NCBI GenBank assembly: GCA_034716535.1
Contig: JAYEJW010000243.1
Span: 1-64,000, forward strand
Reading direction: 5' to 3'
Length of the DNA stretch: 64,000 bases
DNA from: JAYEJW01 sp034716535
GTDB lineage: Bacteria; Pseudomonadota; Gammaproteobacteria; Chromatiales; Chromatiaceae
The notes beneath the pieces were generated by a model. That model was not told where the DNA came from and did not search any database. It saw only the letters and a program-made list of their open reading frames with translations. A program made the translations under genes and the position numbers. This document shows, piece after piece, positions 7,535 through 15,804 of the stretch; the stretch's first letter is position 1; the number at the start of each line of letters is the position of its first letter.

Positions 7535-9070
7535 TCAGGTGCGGTACTGGCCCAAATCCAGTCGGTACTTGGATAGTTTGAGGTAGATCGAACGACTGGT
7601 GAGTCTCATATTATTGGCGATTGCGCTCACATCACCGCGGTAACGCCTTAGGGAATGCTCGAGGTATCTCATTTCTGCCTGCTCGATAAGCTGGCGTTTG
7701 TACTCTTGCCATTCCTGGGCGGGCGGTTCGGCAACATCGGCCAACGCGGTTTCCGCTTCGATCTCAACATTCAGGGCGATATTCTCAAGAATCTCACCGC
7801 TGGCAAACAGATAGCTTCGTTCCAGGACATTCTCCAGTTCCCGTACATTCCCCGGCCAGTCGTGGGCGCACAATTGCTGCATGACATTAGGGCTCACCGC
7901 GACAACCGGTTTTCCATACCGCATCCGCAGTTTCCCAAGGATGTGCTCTACCAACCGCGGAATGGCCCCAGGGCTCTCGCGCAACGGTGGGATATGAAGG
8001 TTGACGACATTGATACGAAACAAGAGGTCATTCCGGAACTCACCTCGCCGCACCGCTTCGCAAAGCGACTTATTGGTAGCAGCGATGATGCGGGCATTCG
8101 TTCGCAACACTTGGGTTCCACCGACGCGCTCGTATTTGCCTTCTTGCAGCACGCGTAGCAGGCGCCCTTGGGCCGATGGGGTGAGCGAGTCGATCTCATC
8201 GAGAAAGAGCGTGCCGTCTTGCGCACGCTCAAAATAACCTGCGCGCCTTTGAAAGGCGCCGGTGAAGGCCCCTTTCTCGTGACCGAACAAGGTACTGTCC
8301 ACCAACTCCTCGGGAATGGCCCCACAGTTGACTGCGACGAAATCTTCCTCGGCGCGACCACTGAGAGCGTGCAGCCGTCTGGCTACCAGCTCTTTGCCGA
8401 CACCTGTCTCACCGGTGACGAGCACGGTGGCGGGCGTAGGAGCAACGATATCGATGGCAACCAGGAGGCGCTTGATAGCCGCCGAACAAGCCACGAGCTG
8501 AGGCAATTGCTCATGCGTACCCTGCCCCCCAGGAGCACCCCTGAATCCGGATTCGGAGATATCGCAGTATTCGACACCCGGGCGATTGCGTGCGGTATCC
8601 CGGTCCAGGTAGATCGCCAGCTCGCAGTGCCGGGCAATCCCCTTGCAGTGTCTGTTGATCGCGACCTTGGCGTAACCGAAATTGCGAGCCGCGATGTTAC
8701 CGAGTATTTTGAAGCCGATTTCGCACAGGCCGGAGTCGAGCAGTTCCTGGTAGTCGGTCAGGGGACACTCGGTGTTCACCAGTCGCACCGCGCCATTCCC
8801 TGCGGACAGGACGCCGGATTTCGCACAGCCACCACAAGCGACCCGATCGATCAGGCGAGCATATTCCTTCACCGTCATGGGCCGGTCGAGCAAGTCGGCA
8901 TCAATACGATATGTTGCTTCCAAGCAGGCGCTGGCGTTCTGATCTAGTTGTGACCATTCCGCCGGCCGCCTCCCTTTGCGAACCTTGGTGCAGGCATCCA
9001 ACAACCCGATTACCATCTCGCGTGACGGCGCTTGGCTACGCCGCGGACGCAGTTCCGTTATGGTATCCAT
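7535..9070 (-). CDS. Sigma-54-dependent transcriptional activator with Cys-rich sensor domain
   Basis: A 511-residue enhancer-binding protein. The AAA+ domain has Walker A GETGVGKE (220-227), the sigma-54-contacting GAFTGA loop (267-272) and Walker B TLFLDE (287-292). The C-terminus (RGDVSAIANNMRLTSRSIYLKL) is a Fis-type helix-turn-helix. The N-terminal 190 residues are not a receiver domain that I recognise; they hold nine cysteines (27, 49, 79, 82, 102, 116, 142, 149, 169), including C79-x2-C82 and C142-x6-C149, which suggests a metal, Fe-S or redox sensor. The gene lies directly downstream of the molybdoenzyme genes on the same strand, and that operon has a sigma-54 promoter, so it is very probably its activator. 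The inducer is unknown. Confidence 0.9.
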   Translation of the reverse strand: MDTITELRPRRSQAPSREMVIGLLDACTKVRKGRRPAEWSQLDQNASACLEATYRIDADLLDRPMTVKEYARLIDRVACGGCAKSGVLSAGNGAVRLVNTECPLTDYQELLDSGLCEIGFKILGNIAARNFGYAKVAINRHCKGIARHCELAIYLDRDTARNRPGVEYCDISESGFRGAPGGQGTHEQLPQLVACSAAIKRLLVAIDIVAPTPATVLVTGETGVGKELVARRLHALSGRAEEDFVAVNCGAIPEELVDSTLFGHEKGAFTGAFQRRAGYFERAQDGTLFLDEIDSLTPSAQGRLLRVLQEGKYERVGGTQVLRTNARIIAATNKSLCEAVRRGEFRNDLLFRINVVNLHIPPLRESPGAIPRLVEHILGKLRMRYGKPVVAVSPNVMQQLCAHDWPGNVRELENVLERSYLFASGEILENIALNVEIEAETALADVAEPPAQEWQEYKRQLIEQAEMRYLEHSLRRYRGDVSAIANNMRLTSRSIYLKLSKYRLDLGQYRT

Positions 9071-9380
9071 GATCCTCCCCTTGACAGGATCTGGCTGGCA
9101 CTAGCTGGCGCGCCTGACACGCGGCTGCGAGCAGCCTGTTGTATTATAAAATTATTATATTTAGATTTAGAAAAACCCCCGTACTCTTGTCTTTTTTTCT
9201 AAGCGTACGCTCGGCGGGTGTTCCCAATGGGGAGTATCGAACAACTATCTGAGTGAATCAAGCAGGTATTTCTTGGCGTTGGTGGTACGAACGTACAGGT
9301 TGTCGTAAGAACAGACCTTGGCGGTGATCAATCCGGCTGGTAGCCGAAGCCGAAAGCCACCGGCTTGGCCGGTGAAGTAT
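9071..9380. other. Non-coding spacer between delta subunit and activator genes
   Basis: No gene seen. An AT-rich patch at 9141-9170 holds two TATAAT sequences on the minus strand (9143-9148 and 9154-9159), a likely promoter region for the activator gene at 9070. No clear -35 element is visible. The activator is therefore probably transcribed on its own, not only by read-through. Confidence 0.45.
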
Positions 9381-10097
9381 TCACGACACCGCATCCGCCG
9401 GAGGCGTTTCCTCGAGGCTGCCGTTCAGGTAGTCGAGCTCCAGGGGCGCTATCTGCGTCAACAGCTTGCCCAGCCAGATGTAGAATGGAGTCGGGCAGCT
9501 TGCCTCCAGCCGAGCGCCGAACGCCGGTAGCCACCCGACGAGGTGGCGCTCTAGAAAGTCTCGCTGGGCGAGGAGGTAGCCGTGCAGAAGCTCTCCTTCC
9601 TGCTCGTCCCGGGCCTGTGCCTCCTTGAACGCAAGGAAGTGGAGAAACTGCAACTCCACACAGAGGTGGTCCGGGAGCTCCCGCTTGCCCTCCTCCGGGT
9701 TCACCTTCAGGCCAAAGTGTTTGTAAAACTCGCTTAGCCGGATCATGTGCCCTGTTCTCTCGACGCCCTTCAGATAGATGCCTTCATAGGGAGGGCAGGG
9801 AGGCTCCGGGGCACCGACATCGAAGGTTCCCGTATAGGCCGCCTGAAAATCCTCGATTCGAACCTTCTCCAGGTCGCGCTGAACCTTGTCCTTGTGACCC
9901 GCCTGTTCGTCCACCAGGCTCTGGAGGTGCGGGAGCAGGGACAGTTTGTCCCAGAGCTCTGACAGGAAATCCCCGTTCTGATACCGTGCAAAAAGCTCAG
10001 GTGTCGGATACCTGAATGATTGAGACAACAAGCTGTAAACCGCACTCCTGACGGTTGGGTCGGCAGTCATCATGGGTGATGTTGGCAGGTCACTCAT
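9381..10097 (-). CDS. TorD-family chaperone (delta subunit of type II DMSO reductase-like enzyme)
   Basis: A 238-residue cytoplasmic chaperone of the TorD/DmsD/NarJ superfamily. Such delta proteins (EbdD, SerD, DdhD, ClrD) bind the Tat signal of the alpha subunit and help insert the molybdenum cofactor before export. Family features seen are RSAVYSLLSQSFRYPTPELF near the N-terminus, the PPCPPYEGIYLKG segment, and the LPDHLCVELQFLHFLAFKEAQA helix. It is the fourth gene of the operon, separated from gamma by 106 bases holding a strong hairpin. It is not part of the mature enzyme. Confidence 0.88.
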   Translation of the reverse strand: MSDLPTSPMMTADPTVRSAVYSLLSQSFRYPTPELFARYQNGDFLSELWDKLSLLPHLQSLVDEQAGHKDKVQRDLEKVRIEDFQAAYTGTFDVGAPEPPCPPYEGIYLKGVERTGHMIRLSEFYKHFGLKVNPEEGKRELPDHLCVELQFLHFLAFKEAQARDEQEGELLHGYLLAQRDFLERHLVGWLPAFGARLEASCPTPFYIWLGKLLTQIAPLELDYLNGSLEETPPADAVS

Positions 10098-10135
10098 TTT
10101 TATTCCTCTTTCCGTCTGACTTCAGGTTGAGTATA

Positions 10136-10164
10136 AGCGTCCGGCTGGCTTGCAGCCGGACGCT
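10136..10164 (-). promoter_or_regulatory. Hairpin between gamma and delta genes
   Basis: AGCGTCCGGCTG (10136-10147) and CAGCCGGACGCT (10153-10164) form a perfect 12-bp stem with a 5-base loop. No T-run follows on the minus strand, so it probably marks RNA processing or stability and lowers chaperone expression relative to the structural subunits. Confidence 0.65.
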
Positions 10165-10203
10165 CTCGTACCTGCGATAACGTGCCAGGCAGTCAGTCCT
10201 GGG

Positions 10204-11124
10204 TCATGGTGCAATGATCAGGGTGCCGAACAATCCGATGAACTTACTGCCGTTTCGCTCGTCCCTGTCACCGTCCCAGTTTGCCCAAACCGTTGCATAG
10301 GTTCCACCCGCCTCAAGAGTGACCATGTATCCGCCAGGCCCGACGTCGGTGGCGTCGGGGTGAGCCGGGTCAGGGTTAGGCGGGCCAACCATGGCCCGCC
10401 CCATGATCACCGTCCACCGGTCGTTGCTCCACTCCTGGGCGGCATGAAACAGGGTCGGGTCATCGGTTTCATCGGTTTCCAGGGTGGTGCCTGCGCCATT
10501 GGTGACGATGTTCTCGACCTCGACCTTATCAGGCCGCCAGAAATGGAGATTCACTGGGCAGCACCTGGCAAAATCGAAGCCTGGCTCGCCGGGCAGAAGA
10601 CCATGCTCATCACGCCCATCGCAGCGCATCCCCATGTGGATCATGGGCTCACTCGTCTCACCGGGGACACAGCCTGGATAGTCGGATTCCGGGTAGGGAA
10701 TCATGAGCGCGAGGGCATCGAAGAAACGCGGCACATCCCTCGCGTTCTCGTCGAACGTCTCATCCTCAAATTCCACCCGGAAGAGTATCTCCCCGCCGTC
10801 GTGAATCGATTTGATGGACAGGTGCCGTACCGCTTCAGGATTTACCTTGGCCCAGTCATCGAACGAGTCCTTGGCATTCGCGCTGGCGAAAACAATATAC
10901 TCCAGCGGCACGTCGGTCGCCGTCGCCGATGTCCAATCCGGGTGTGACGGGTTATTCGCCGGCCCAGTGGGATCGGCAAAAGTAAAGCTCCCCACACGCA
11001 CGGCGTTGACCTGATAGGTATCCGTATCGGTCGGGAAACCACTGCCTGTCGTAGGTATGAGCAGGGCTGGGAGGACCAGGCTCAGTGTCAGCGCCTTTGC
11101 GATCTTCATAGAGACTCTTTTCAT
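10204..11124 (-). CDS. Heme b-binding gamma subunit, ethylbenzene dehydrogenase type
   Basis: A 306-residue exported protein with a Sec-type signal peptide (residues 1-29, hydrophobic ALTLSLVLPALLI). In EbdC, DdhC, SerC and ClrC the gamma subunit binds one heme b through a Met and a Lys. Candidates here are Met161/164/166 (EPMIHMGMR) and Lys294 in the DERNGSKF motif following WANWDGDRD, a typical end for the family. It would pass electrons between the Fe-S beta subunit and a periplasmic cytochrome c. It carries no CxxCH, so it is not a c-type cytochrome, which argues against a perchlorate reductase-type arrangement. It starts 14 bases after beta. Confidence 0.87.
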   Translation of the reverse strand: MKRVSMKIAKALTLSLVLPALLIPTTGSGFPTDTDTYQVNAVRVGSFTFADPTGPANNPSHPDWTSATATDVPLEYIVFASANAKDSFDDWAKVNPEAVRHLSIKSIHDGGEILFRVEFEDETFDENARDVPRFFDALALMIPYPESDYPGCVPGETSEPMIHMGMRCDGRDEHGLLPGEPGFDFARCCPVNLHFWRPDKVEVENIVTNGAGTTLETDETDDPTLFHAAQEWSNDRWTVIMGRAMVGPPNPDPAHPDATDVGPGGYMVTLEAGGTYATVWANWDGDRDERNGSKFIGLFGTLIIAP

Positions 11125-11138
11125 GGTTTACCCCTCCG

Positions 11139-12347
11139 TTATCCCAAGTACAGTTGCAGCCGATCGGACTCTTCGCGTGCCACGAGGATGTCTACCAGCG
11201 CGGATGATCCGCCGTTCGCCACCTTGGCCCGCTCAGTCTCCAAGATCCTGAAGATCTCTTTGATCCTCCTCATGCGTTGGCGAAGTGTCTGGTTCGCGTC
11301 GTCGCCGAACATTTTCGCCAGCAACTTGATCGGAATACGCTGGCTATTGGGTACCAGCCGGCCATTTCGCCGAAACCCGGGTGGGCTCAGCGGTGGGATG
11401 TAGAAGAGGTTCGGCGCCGTGCCGAACTCGGGGTGCAAGCGCAGCGCGACCCCCCAAACGTCGACCAGTTGGTTGACGTTTTTCGCCAGGTTCTCCGCCG
11501 CGTTCGGGCCCAGGTCGGGATCGTAGAACCCCGCGAAGCGGATGCGGCCGACGCACTGGTTAAAGCAGAAGTTTTCCCGCGGTGGTTGGAGGTTGTCGGG
11601 ACCCGTATCCTGCTCGATCCTCGGGTAGCAGAAGATACACTTCTGCGACTTCTTCTTGGCCGCATTGTAGTAAACCTTCTTATACGGGCAGGCCGCGACG
11701 CAGCGGCGGTAACCTTCGCAGCGGTCCTGGTCGATCAGGACGACTCCATCCTCTTCCCGCTTGTATATCGCGTTCTTGGGGCATGCGGCCAAGCACGCGG
11801 GTTTGGTGCAGTGGTTGCAGAGTCGAGGCAGGTAGAAGTAGTGGGTATTGGGGTACTTGCCGGCCCCGACATCTTCATCCCAGTTACTCGAATAGGCATC
11901 GGGGCCGTCGGGCGACGGAATCGGAACCATCTGGCTCTCTGTCGCCGCGAAGGTATCACCGACCGGAAATGTCCCAGGGGGCTCATCCACAGCGGAGCTT
12001 CCAAGCACCTCATCATAATTGTATTCCCAGGGAGCGCCATAATCCTCAACGATGCCGGGGAGTGGGCCGAGCGGATCGACCCTCCAATCGTCGGGGTCTG
12101 TGGGGTTTGTGAACCCCCCGCCCAGTTCAGGAGTAAATACGCCTCTGGGATAGCCCCTGCCGGGCATGGTTTCGACATTGTTCCAGTACTGATACAACAG
12201 CCCTTCGGGGTTGTCGGGGAGGTTCTCCAGCGGAATATCGATTCTGCCGTCCGTCCACTGGGTCTTGCATGCCATGGTGCAGGTATGACACCCAATGCAC
12301 TTGTTGAGGTCGAATACCATTCGAACCTGTTTTTCAATTGTGGCCAT
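11139..12347 (-). CDS. Iron-sulfur beta subunit of type II DMSO reductase-like enzyme
   Basis: A 402-residue four-cluster ferredoxin-like subunit. Cysteine groups are C17-x2-C-x2-C-x3-C27; C177-x2-C-x4-C-x3-C189; C210-x5-C216-x3-C220; and C237-x2-C240 with C261-x3-C265. In the third group the second Cys is Tyr213 (CEGYRRC), as in EbdB/NarH-type subunits where an aromatic residue replaces Cys and the cluster is [3Fe-4S]. It lacks its own signal peptide and would be exported with the alpha subunit by the Tat system. The long insert at residues 80-165 is Asp/Pro-rich. Closest relatives should be EbdB, DdhB, SerB or ClrB. Confidence 0.92.
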   Translation of the reverse strand: MATIEKQVRMVFDLNKCIGCHTCTMACKTQWTDGRIDIPLENLPDNPEGLLYQYWNNVETMPGRGYPRGVFTPELGGGFTNPTDPDDWRVDPLGPLPGIVEDYGAPWEYNYDEVLGSSAVDEPPGTFPVGDTFAATESQMVPIPSPDGPDAYSSNWDEDVGAGKYPNTHYFYLPRLCNHCTKPACLAACPKNAIYKREEDGVVLIDQDRCEGYRRCVAACPYKKVYYNAAKKKSQKCIFCYPRIEQDTGPDNLQPPRENFCFNQCVGRIRFAGFYDPDLGPNAAENLAKNVNQLVDVWGVALRLHPEFGTAPNLFYIPPLSPPGFRRNGRLVPNSQRIPIKLLAKMFGDDANQTLRQRMRRIKEIFRILETERAKVANGGSSALVDILVAREESDRLQLYLG

Positions 12348-12410
12348 ATCGTTCTCCTAGCTCTTTAACATTTGGTTGAACCGAGATGTTGACTCGCTAA
12401 GGCCTTATGC

Positions 12411-15293
12411 TTAAACCTTGCGGACGTCCACCCGAGTATCCTTCTGGTTTCCCGTAGGACCCCAGTAGTTCAACCGGAATGTGAGCTGTCCGTACTTACC
12501 GGCGAGCTGGGTCGGGTTGATGCGGACATGGGTCGGCGCCTGCCATCCCGTATTGGACTGGTAGCGCTCCCAGCCGTGGTACATCAACGCCATCCCCTCC
12601 GGTACTCGTGGCGCAATATTCAGATGCACCTGGACGGCTCCATGATCATTGAAGACCTCGACGAGCTCGTTGTCCCGCATGCCGCGGCGTTCCGCTTCCT
12701 TGGGGTTCAGATAGACCACTGTCCGGCCGCGTTGCAGTCTTAGCTGGAACTTGGCATCGCGCCAGGTGGAATGGATGGACCAGCGGCCGTGCGGCGTACT
12801 CCAGCGCAGCGGATAGGGGTCGGCATCCACCGTACCCTTGTACGTCGGCAATTCCTCGCCAAACTCATTCAGATACCAATCGTGATCGATGTAGAACTGC
12901 TGGCGGCCAGTCATGGTCCCTATGGGCTCGAGCTCGTCAAACATTCTCCCGTGGGTGTGATAGGCCACGCCCTCCTGCAGGCTGGTGGTCCAGGCCTCGC
13001 TGGTCGCTCCGAAACGGTAGGGTTGCTTAATGATTGAACCTGCGGGTTGCGCATTCAGGTGGGCGTCATCCACGAACCTGTGCTCTCCGTCGAGGGTCAT
13101 TGCAATACCGCCTTCGGAACCATTGGTCTCGACGGCATTGTCCAGGATGAACTGGCACGCATCCTTGTCGTCTCCAACATCGCCCCCCTCGACGTTCAAG
13201 GTATCGAAGTCGTCCAGGAGGCTGCTGAAATCCCTCGTAATGGTTGTGCCGTTCGGCACCTGGTCGTCAAACACGAACCCGGTGGCCGCGAGCGCATCGG
13301 CCAGGGAGCGCCAGATCTGCCAGTCGCTTCTGCTCTCGTGCAGGGTGTCGATGACGGGCGTGAACGGAATGGCGTAGGTGTGCAGGTCCGTGGTGTTGAG
13401 GTCCCACTTTTCCATCATGCTGGCCGCAGGGAGCACAATATCGGCAAAGGTCGCCGTGGTATCCATGCGCAGATTGACGTCAACGATCAGATCAATCTTC
13501 GGCAGGAGGTTGTTTACCAGATCATTCCAACCCTTGGCCTGATTGATATAGTTGGCGCCCCAGACGAACAGGACCTTGGGCACTCTGCCGTTGTTGAGGG
13601 TGCCTTCGGGCCACAGCGGCATCCAGCCCTTGCCGACACTCTCTTTGATGTACTCATTGATGGATCGCGGATAGAGATTGTCGACATCGGATTCGGCCTC
13701 GCCGTGGACATAGGTCCACAGGGTCGTGTTCTGGAAGCGCTGGGCAGGACGGCCATGGGGGAAGGCGAGGTGGAACCACGCCTCCTCCGGCCAGATCTTC
13801 TCCTGGCCGACATAGTGGTCGAAACCGGTACCCGGCTTGCCGACGTTCCCGGTCAGGGCCAGCAGGAGGATCTGGGCGCGGTTGGTAAGGTCGTTGTGGA
13901 AATAGTGGTTCGTCCCTGCGCCTTCGATGATCCGGGCCGCCTCTGCTGTTGCAAACTCTTCCGCCATCTGGACGATCAGTTGCGCGTCCAGATTCGTGAT
14001 GCTGGCGACTTCGCTAATCGTAAAGGGTGCCAGTTTCTCGACGAGCCGTGAGAAGACGGTGGTGACCTCTGTACTCGTGGGCATGTCGTTGCCGGGCCAA
14101 ACGGTGAAGGTCCCTTCCAGTGCCGGATCGATTGCTCCCAGAGCCAGGGTTTGGTTGGGACTTCCCAGGGTTCCGGGGGCCTCCACTGGCCCGCCCGTGT
14201 TGATGTCCCACAGGTAGTAGGTATTAAACCCGACTGGATTCACAGGACTGCCATCCGCGTTCAGTCGGTCATCCTTGCGCAGGAACTTCCCGGTATCGGT
14301 TCGGACCAGGAAGGGCATGTCGGTGAAGTGCTTTATGTAGTCGATATCATGCAGGCCGTTGTCGATGGCGTATTTGGCCATGCCGAGGCACAGGGCGGCG
14401 TCCGTGCCCGGCGCGATGGGCGCAAAGATATCGGCGTGGATCGCGGTCGGGTTATAGTCCGGGAAGACCGCGATGCTGCGGGTCCCTCGCATGCGTCCCT
14501 CGGTGTAGTAGTGGGCATCGGGGATACGGGTCTCGAGCAGGTTTGCCCCCATCAGCATGATCAAGGTCGAGTTCACCCAGTCTGCGGACTCGCAGGCATC
14601 GGTCTGAATCGCCCAGGTCTGCGGTTGGCCCGGAGGCAGGTCGCAGTACCAGTCATAGAAACTACAGGCCACGCCGCCGATCAGGTTGGCCAACCGAAAA
14701 CCGCCTGCCACGGTAATATGGTGCTTGGCAGGGATGGCGGCAAAGAAGGTGACAGCATCCGGGCTGTAAGGCATCTCAGAACCGGCATTGTCCATCCATG
14801 GCGTGTCAATGGTATCTACTATCTTATTGGCGATATGGCTGAGGGCCTCTTCCCAGGTCACTCTTACCCACTTCCCTTCACCGCGCGCCGTGCCCGGTTG
14901 TCGCATCAGGGGATACTTGGTCCGCTGGGGCCCGTACACGTATTCCTTGTGGTTTGCGCCCTTCTGACAGCCCCTTGGGTTGTAGACGGGCAGCACATTG
15001 TTGATCTCCGGATAATCCGCAAACTGCTCCTCCTTGAAGACGACATTGTTCTTGACGTACGCCTTCCAGGTACAGGAACCGGTGCAGTTTACCGAGTGCG
15101 CCATACGGCCGAAGTAGTCAAAGGTCCATTGCTCCCGGTAGAAGTCCTCCCAACTCCTATAGGGATAAGCCCCCATCGGGTCCAAGACGGGGAGCAAGAG
15201 ATCGAGTGCCAAGAGATCTTTGGCAGCGAGGACCCCTGCTGCAGCCGCTGCGGTCTGCAAAAATTGACGTCGGGTAATTTCTTTCATAGCCAT
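12411..15293 (-). CDS. Molybdopterin oxidoreductase alpha subunit, type II DMSO reductase family
   Basis: A 960-residue catalytic subunit with a Tat signal (TRRQFLQ, residues 7-13). The FS0 ligands are His66, Cys70, Cys74 and Cys109 (MAHSVNCTGSC, NPRGCQKG), the His-Cys3 set of the NarG/EbdA branch. Asp214 in SFYDWYCDLPP is the expected Mo ligand, which separates this branch from Ser- or Cys-ligated enzymes. Members include ethylbenzene, p-cymene, steroid C25 and dimethylsulfide dehydrogenases and selenate, chlorate and perchlorate reductases. Alpha-beta-gamma-delta order matches ebdABCD better than serABDC. Substrate cannot be assigned here: a periplasmic dehydrogenase of a hydrophobic or sulfur compound and an oxyanion reductase are both open. 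The start is ATG 15293, just behind GAGGAGGAG. Confidence 0.92.
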   Translation of the reverse strand: MAMKEITRRQFLQTAAAAAGVLAAKDLLALDLLLPVLDPMGAYPYRSWEDFYREQWTFDYFGRMAHSVNCTGSCTWKAYVKNNVVFKEEQFADYPEINNVLPVYNPRGCQKGANHKEYVYGPQRTKYPLMRQPGTARGEGKWVRVTWEEALSHIANKIVDTIDTPWMDNAGSEMPYSPDAVTFFAAIPAKHHITVAGGFRLANLIGGVACSFYDWYCDLPPGQPQTWAIQTDACESADWVNSTLIMLMGANLLETRIPDAHYYTEGRMRGTRSIAVFPDYNPTAIHADIFAPIAPGTDAALCLGMAKYAIDNGLHDIDYIKHFTDMPFLVRTDTGKFLRKDDRLNADGSPVNPVGFNTYYLWDINTGGPVEAPGTLGSPNQTLALGAIDPALEGTFTVWPGNDMPTSTEVTTVFSRLVEKLAPFTISEVASITNLDAQLIVQMAEEFATAEAARIIEGAGTNHYFHNDLTNRAQILLLALTGNVGKPGTGFDHYVGQEKIWPEEAWFHLAFPHGRPAQRFQNTTLWTYVHGEAESDVDNLYPRSINEYIKESVGKGWMPLWPEGTLNNGRVPKVLFVWGANYINQAKGWNDLVNNLLPKIDLIVDVNLRMDTTATFADIVLPAASMMEKWDLNTTDLHTYAIPFTPVIDTLHESRSDWQIWRSLADALAATGFVFDDQVPNGTTITRDFSSLLDDFDTLNVEGGDVGDDKDACQFILDNAVETNGSEGGIAMTLDGEHRFVDDAHLNAQPAGSIIKQPYRFGATSEAWTTSLQEGVAYHTHGRMFDELEPIGTMTGRQQFYIDHDWYLNEFGEELPTYKGTVDADPYPLRWSTPHGRWSIHSTWRDAKFQLRLQRGRTVVYLNPKEAERRGMRDNELVEVFNDHGAVQVHLNIAPRVPEGMALMYHGWERYQSNTGWQAPTHVRINPTQLAGKYGQLTFRLNYWGPTGNQKDTRVDVRKV

Positions 15294-15346
15294 GTCGTCT
15301 CCTCCTCGTTGTCAGGGCTTCGCGAGCCCTTTCTCAAGAAAGTGCC

Positions 15347-15362
15347 CGCAATTCCCGCGCCA
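15347..15362 (-). promoter_or_regulatory. Sigma-54 (-24/-12) promoter of the molybdoenzyme operon
   Basis: Read on the minus strand, TGGCGCGGGAATTGCG has GG and GC at exactly the 12-base spacing of the sigma-54 consensus TGGCAC-N5-TTGCA, with two deviations. It lies 54 bases before the alpha start codon, leaving a leader of about 40 bases. The presence of a sigma-54 activator gene in the same locus supports it. Confidence 0.8.
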
Positions 15363-15499
15363 TGAACGAATTACCTAAGATTGTTAATGAGTTACGCTTG
15401 GCTCAAGCGGGTGAAACTCCACCGCACTGAAGTTTCGTGTGTCGGCCGCAAACTATCGTCAAAGCCAAAACGTACTAATAATGAAGGAGTTGCCTCGTT

Positions 15500-15531
15500 G
15501 AAACGGGGTTTCACAAGGGAAATGGGGTTTC
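15500..15531. promoter_or_regulatory. Tandem palindromes, candidate upstream activator sites
   Basis: Two copies of GAAA(C/T)GGGGTTTC start at 15500 and 15519, 12 of 13 bases identical, start-to-start spacing 19. Each is an inverted repeat (GAAAC-GGG-GTTTC). They lie about 140 bases upstream of the sigma-54 promoter, the usual place for enhancer-binding protein sites. Further half-sites are at 15413-15418 (GAAACT), 15431-15436 (AGTTTC) and 15555-15559 (GAAAC). The rest of 15294-15757 holds no gene I can support. Confidence 0.6.
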
Positions 15532-15568
15532 CCGGCCAAGCTAGCCGTCTCACCGAAACGTGGGCAGA

Positions 15569-15584
15569 TTTGACTCTTGTCAAA
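15569..15584. promoter_or_regulatory. FNR/ANR-like palindrome
   Basis: TTTGACTCTTGTCAAA fits the FNR-type form TTGAY-N4-RTCAA. It lies about 207 bases upstream of the -24 element of the molybdoenzyme operon and downstream of the SCP2-like gene. Anaerobic control is an inference from this site alone. Confidence 0.4.
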
Positions 15585-15757
15585 GCGTCCCCCCGGCCTA
15601 CCGTCAGGCCAAGATGAAACGCATGGGTACGGGGCCGGAGCTGGGCCGTTCGCAGAAGTGTTTCTTAAACCCGCTGCCAGCCCTGCGGCGGCATCAGGAT
15701 TTGGGGGGTGGGTGGGTTTCCAGCAAATGCCCCGGGAATCTTGTGGCTCAAAAAAAG

Positions 15758-15784
15758 AAAGCCCGCCGATTGGCGGGCTTTTTT
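15758..15784. terminator. Rho-independent terminator (bidirectional)
   Basis: AAAGCCCGCC-GATT-GGCGGGCTTTTTT is a 10-bp stem flanked by A-rich DNA on the left and a T-run on the right. It lies 21 bases after the stop of the SCP2-like gene and isolates it from the molybdoenzyme promoter region. Confidence 0.88.
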
Positions 15785-15804
15785 CTGCCGGACGGAATCG
15801 TCGC

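Noticed and set aside
10204..11124. Gamma subunit as a c-type cytochrome of a perchlorate reductase (PcrC)
   Set aside because: No CxxCH motif is present; the Met/Lys heme-b pattern fits EbdC-type subunits.
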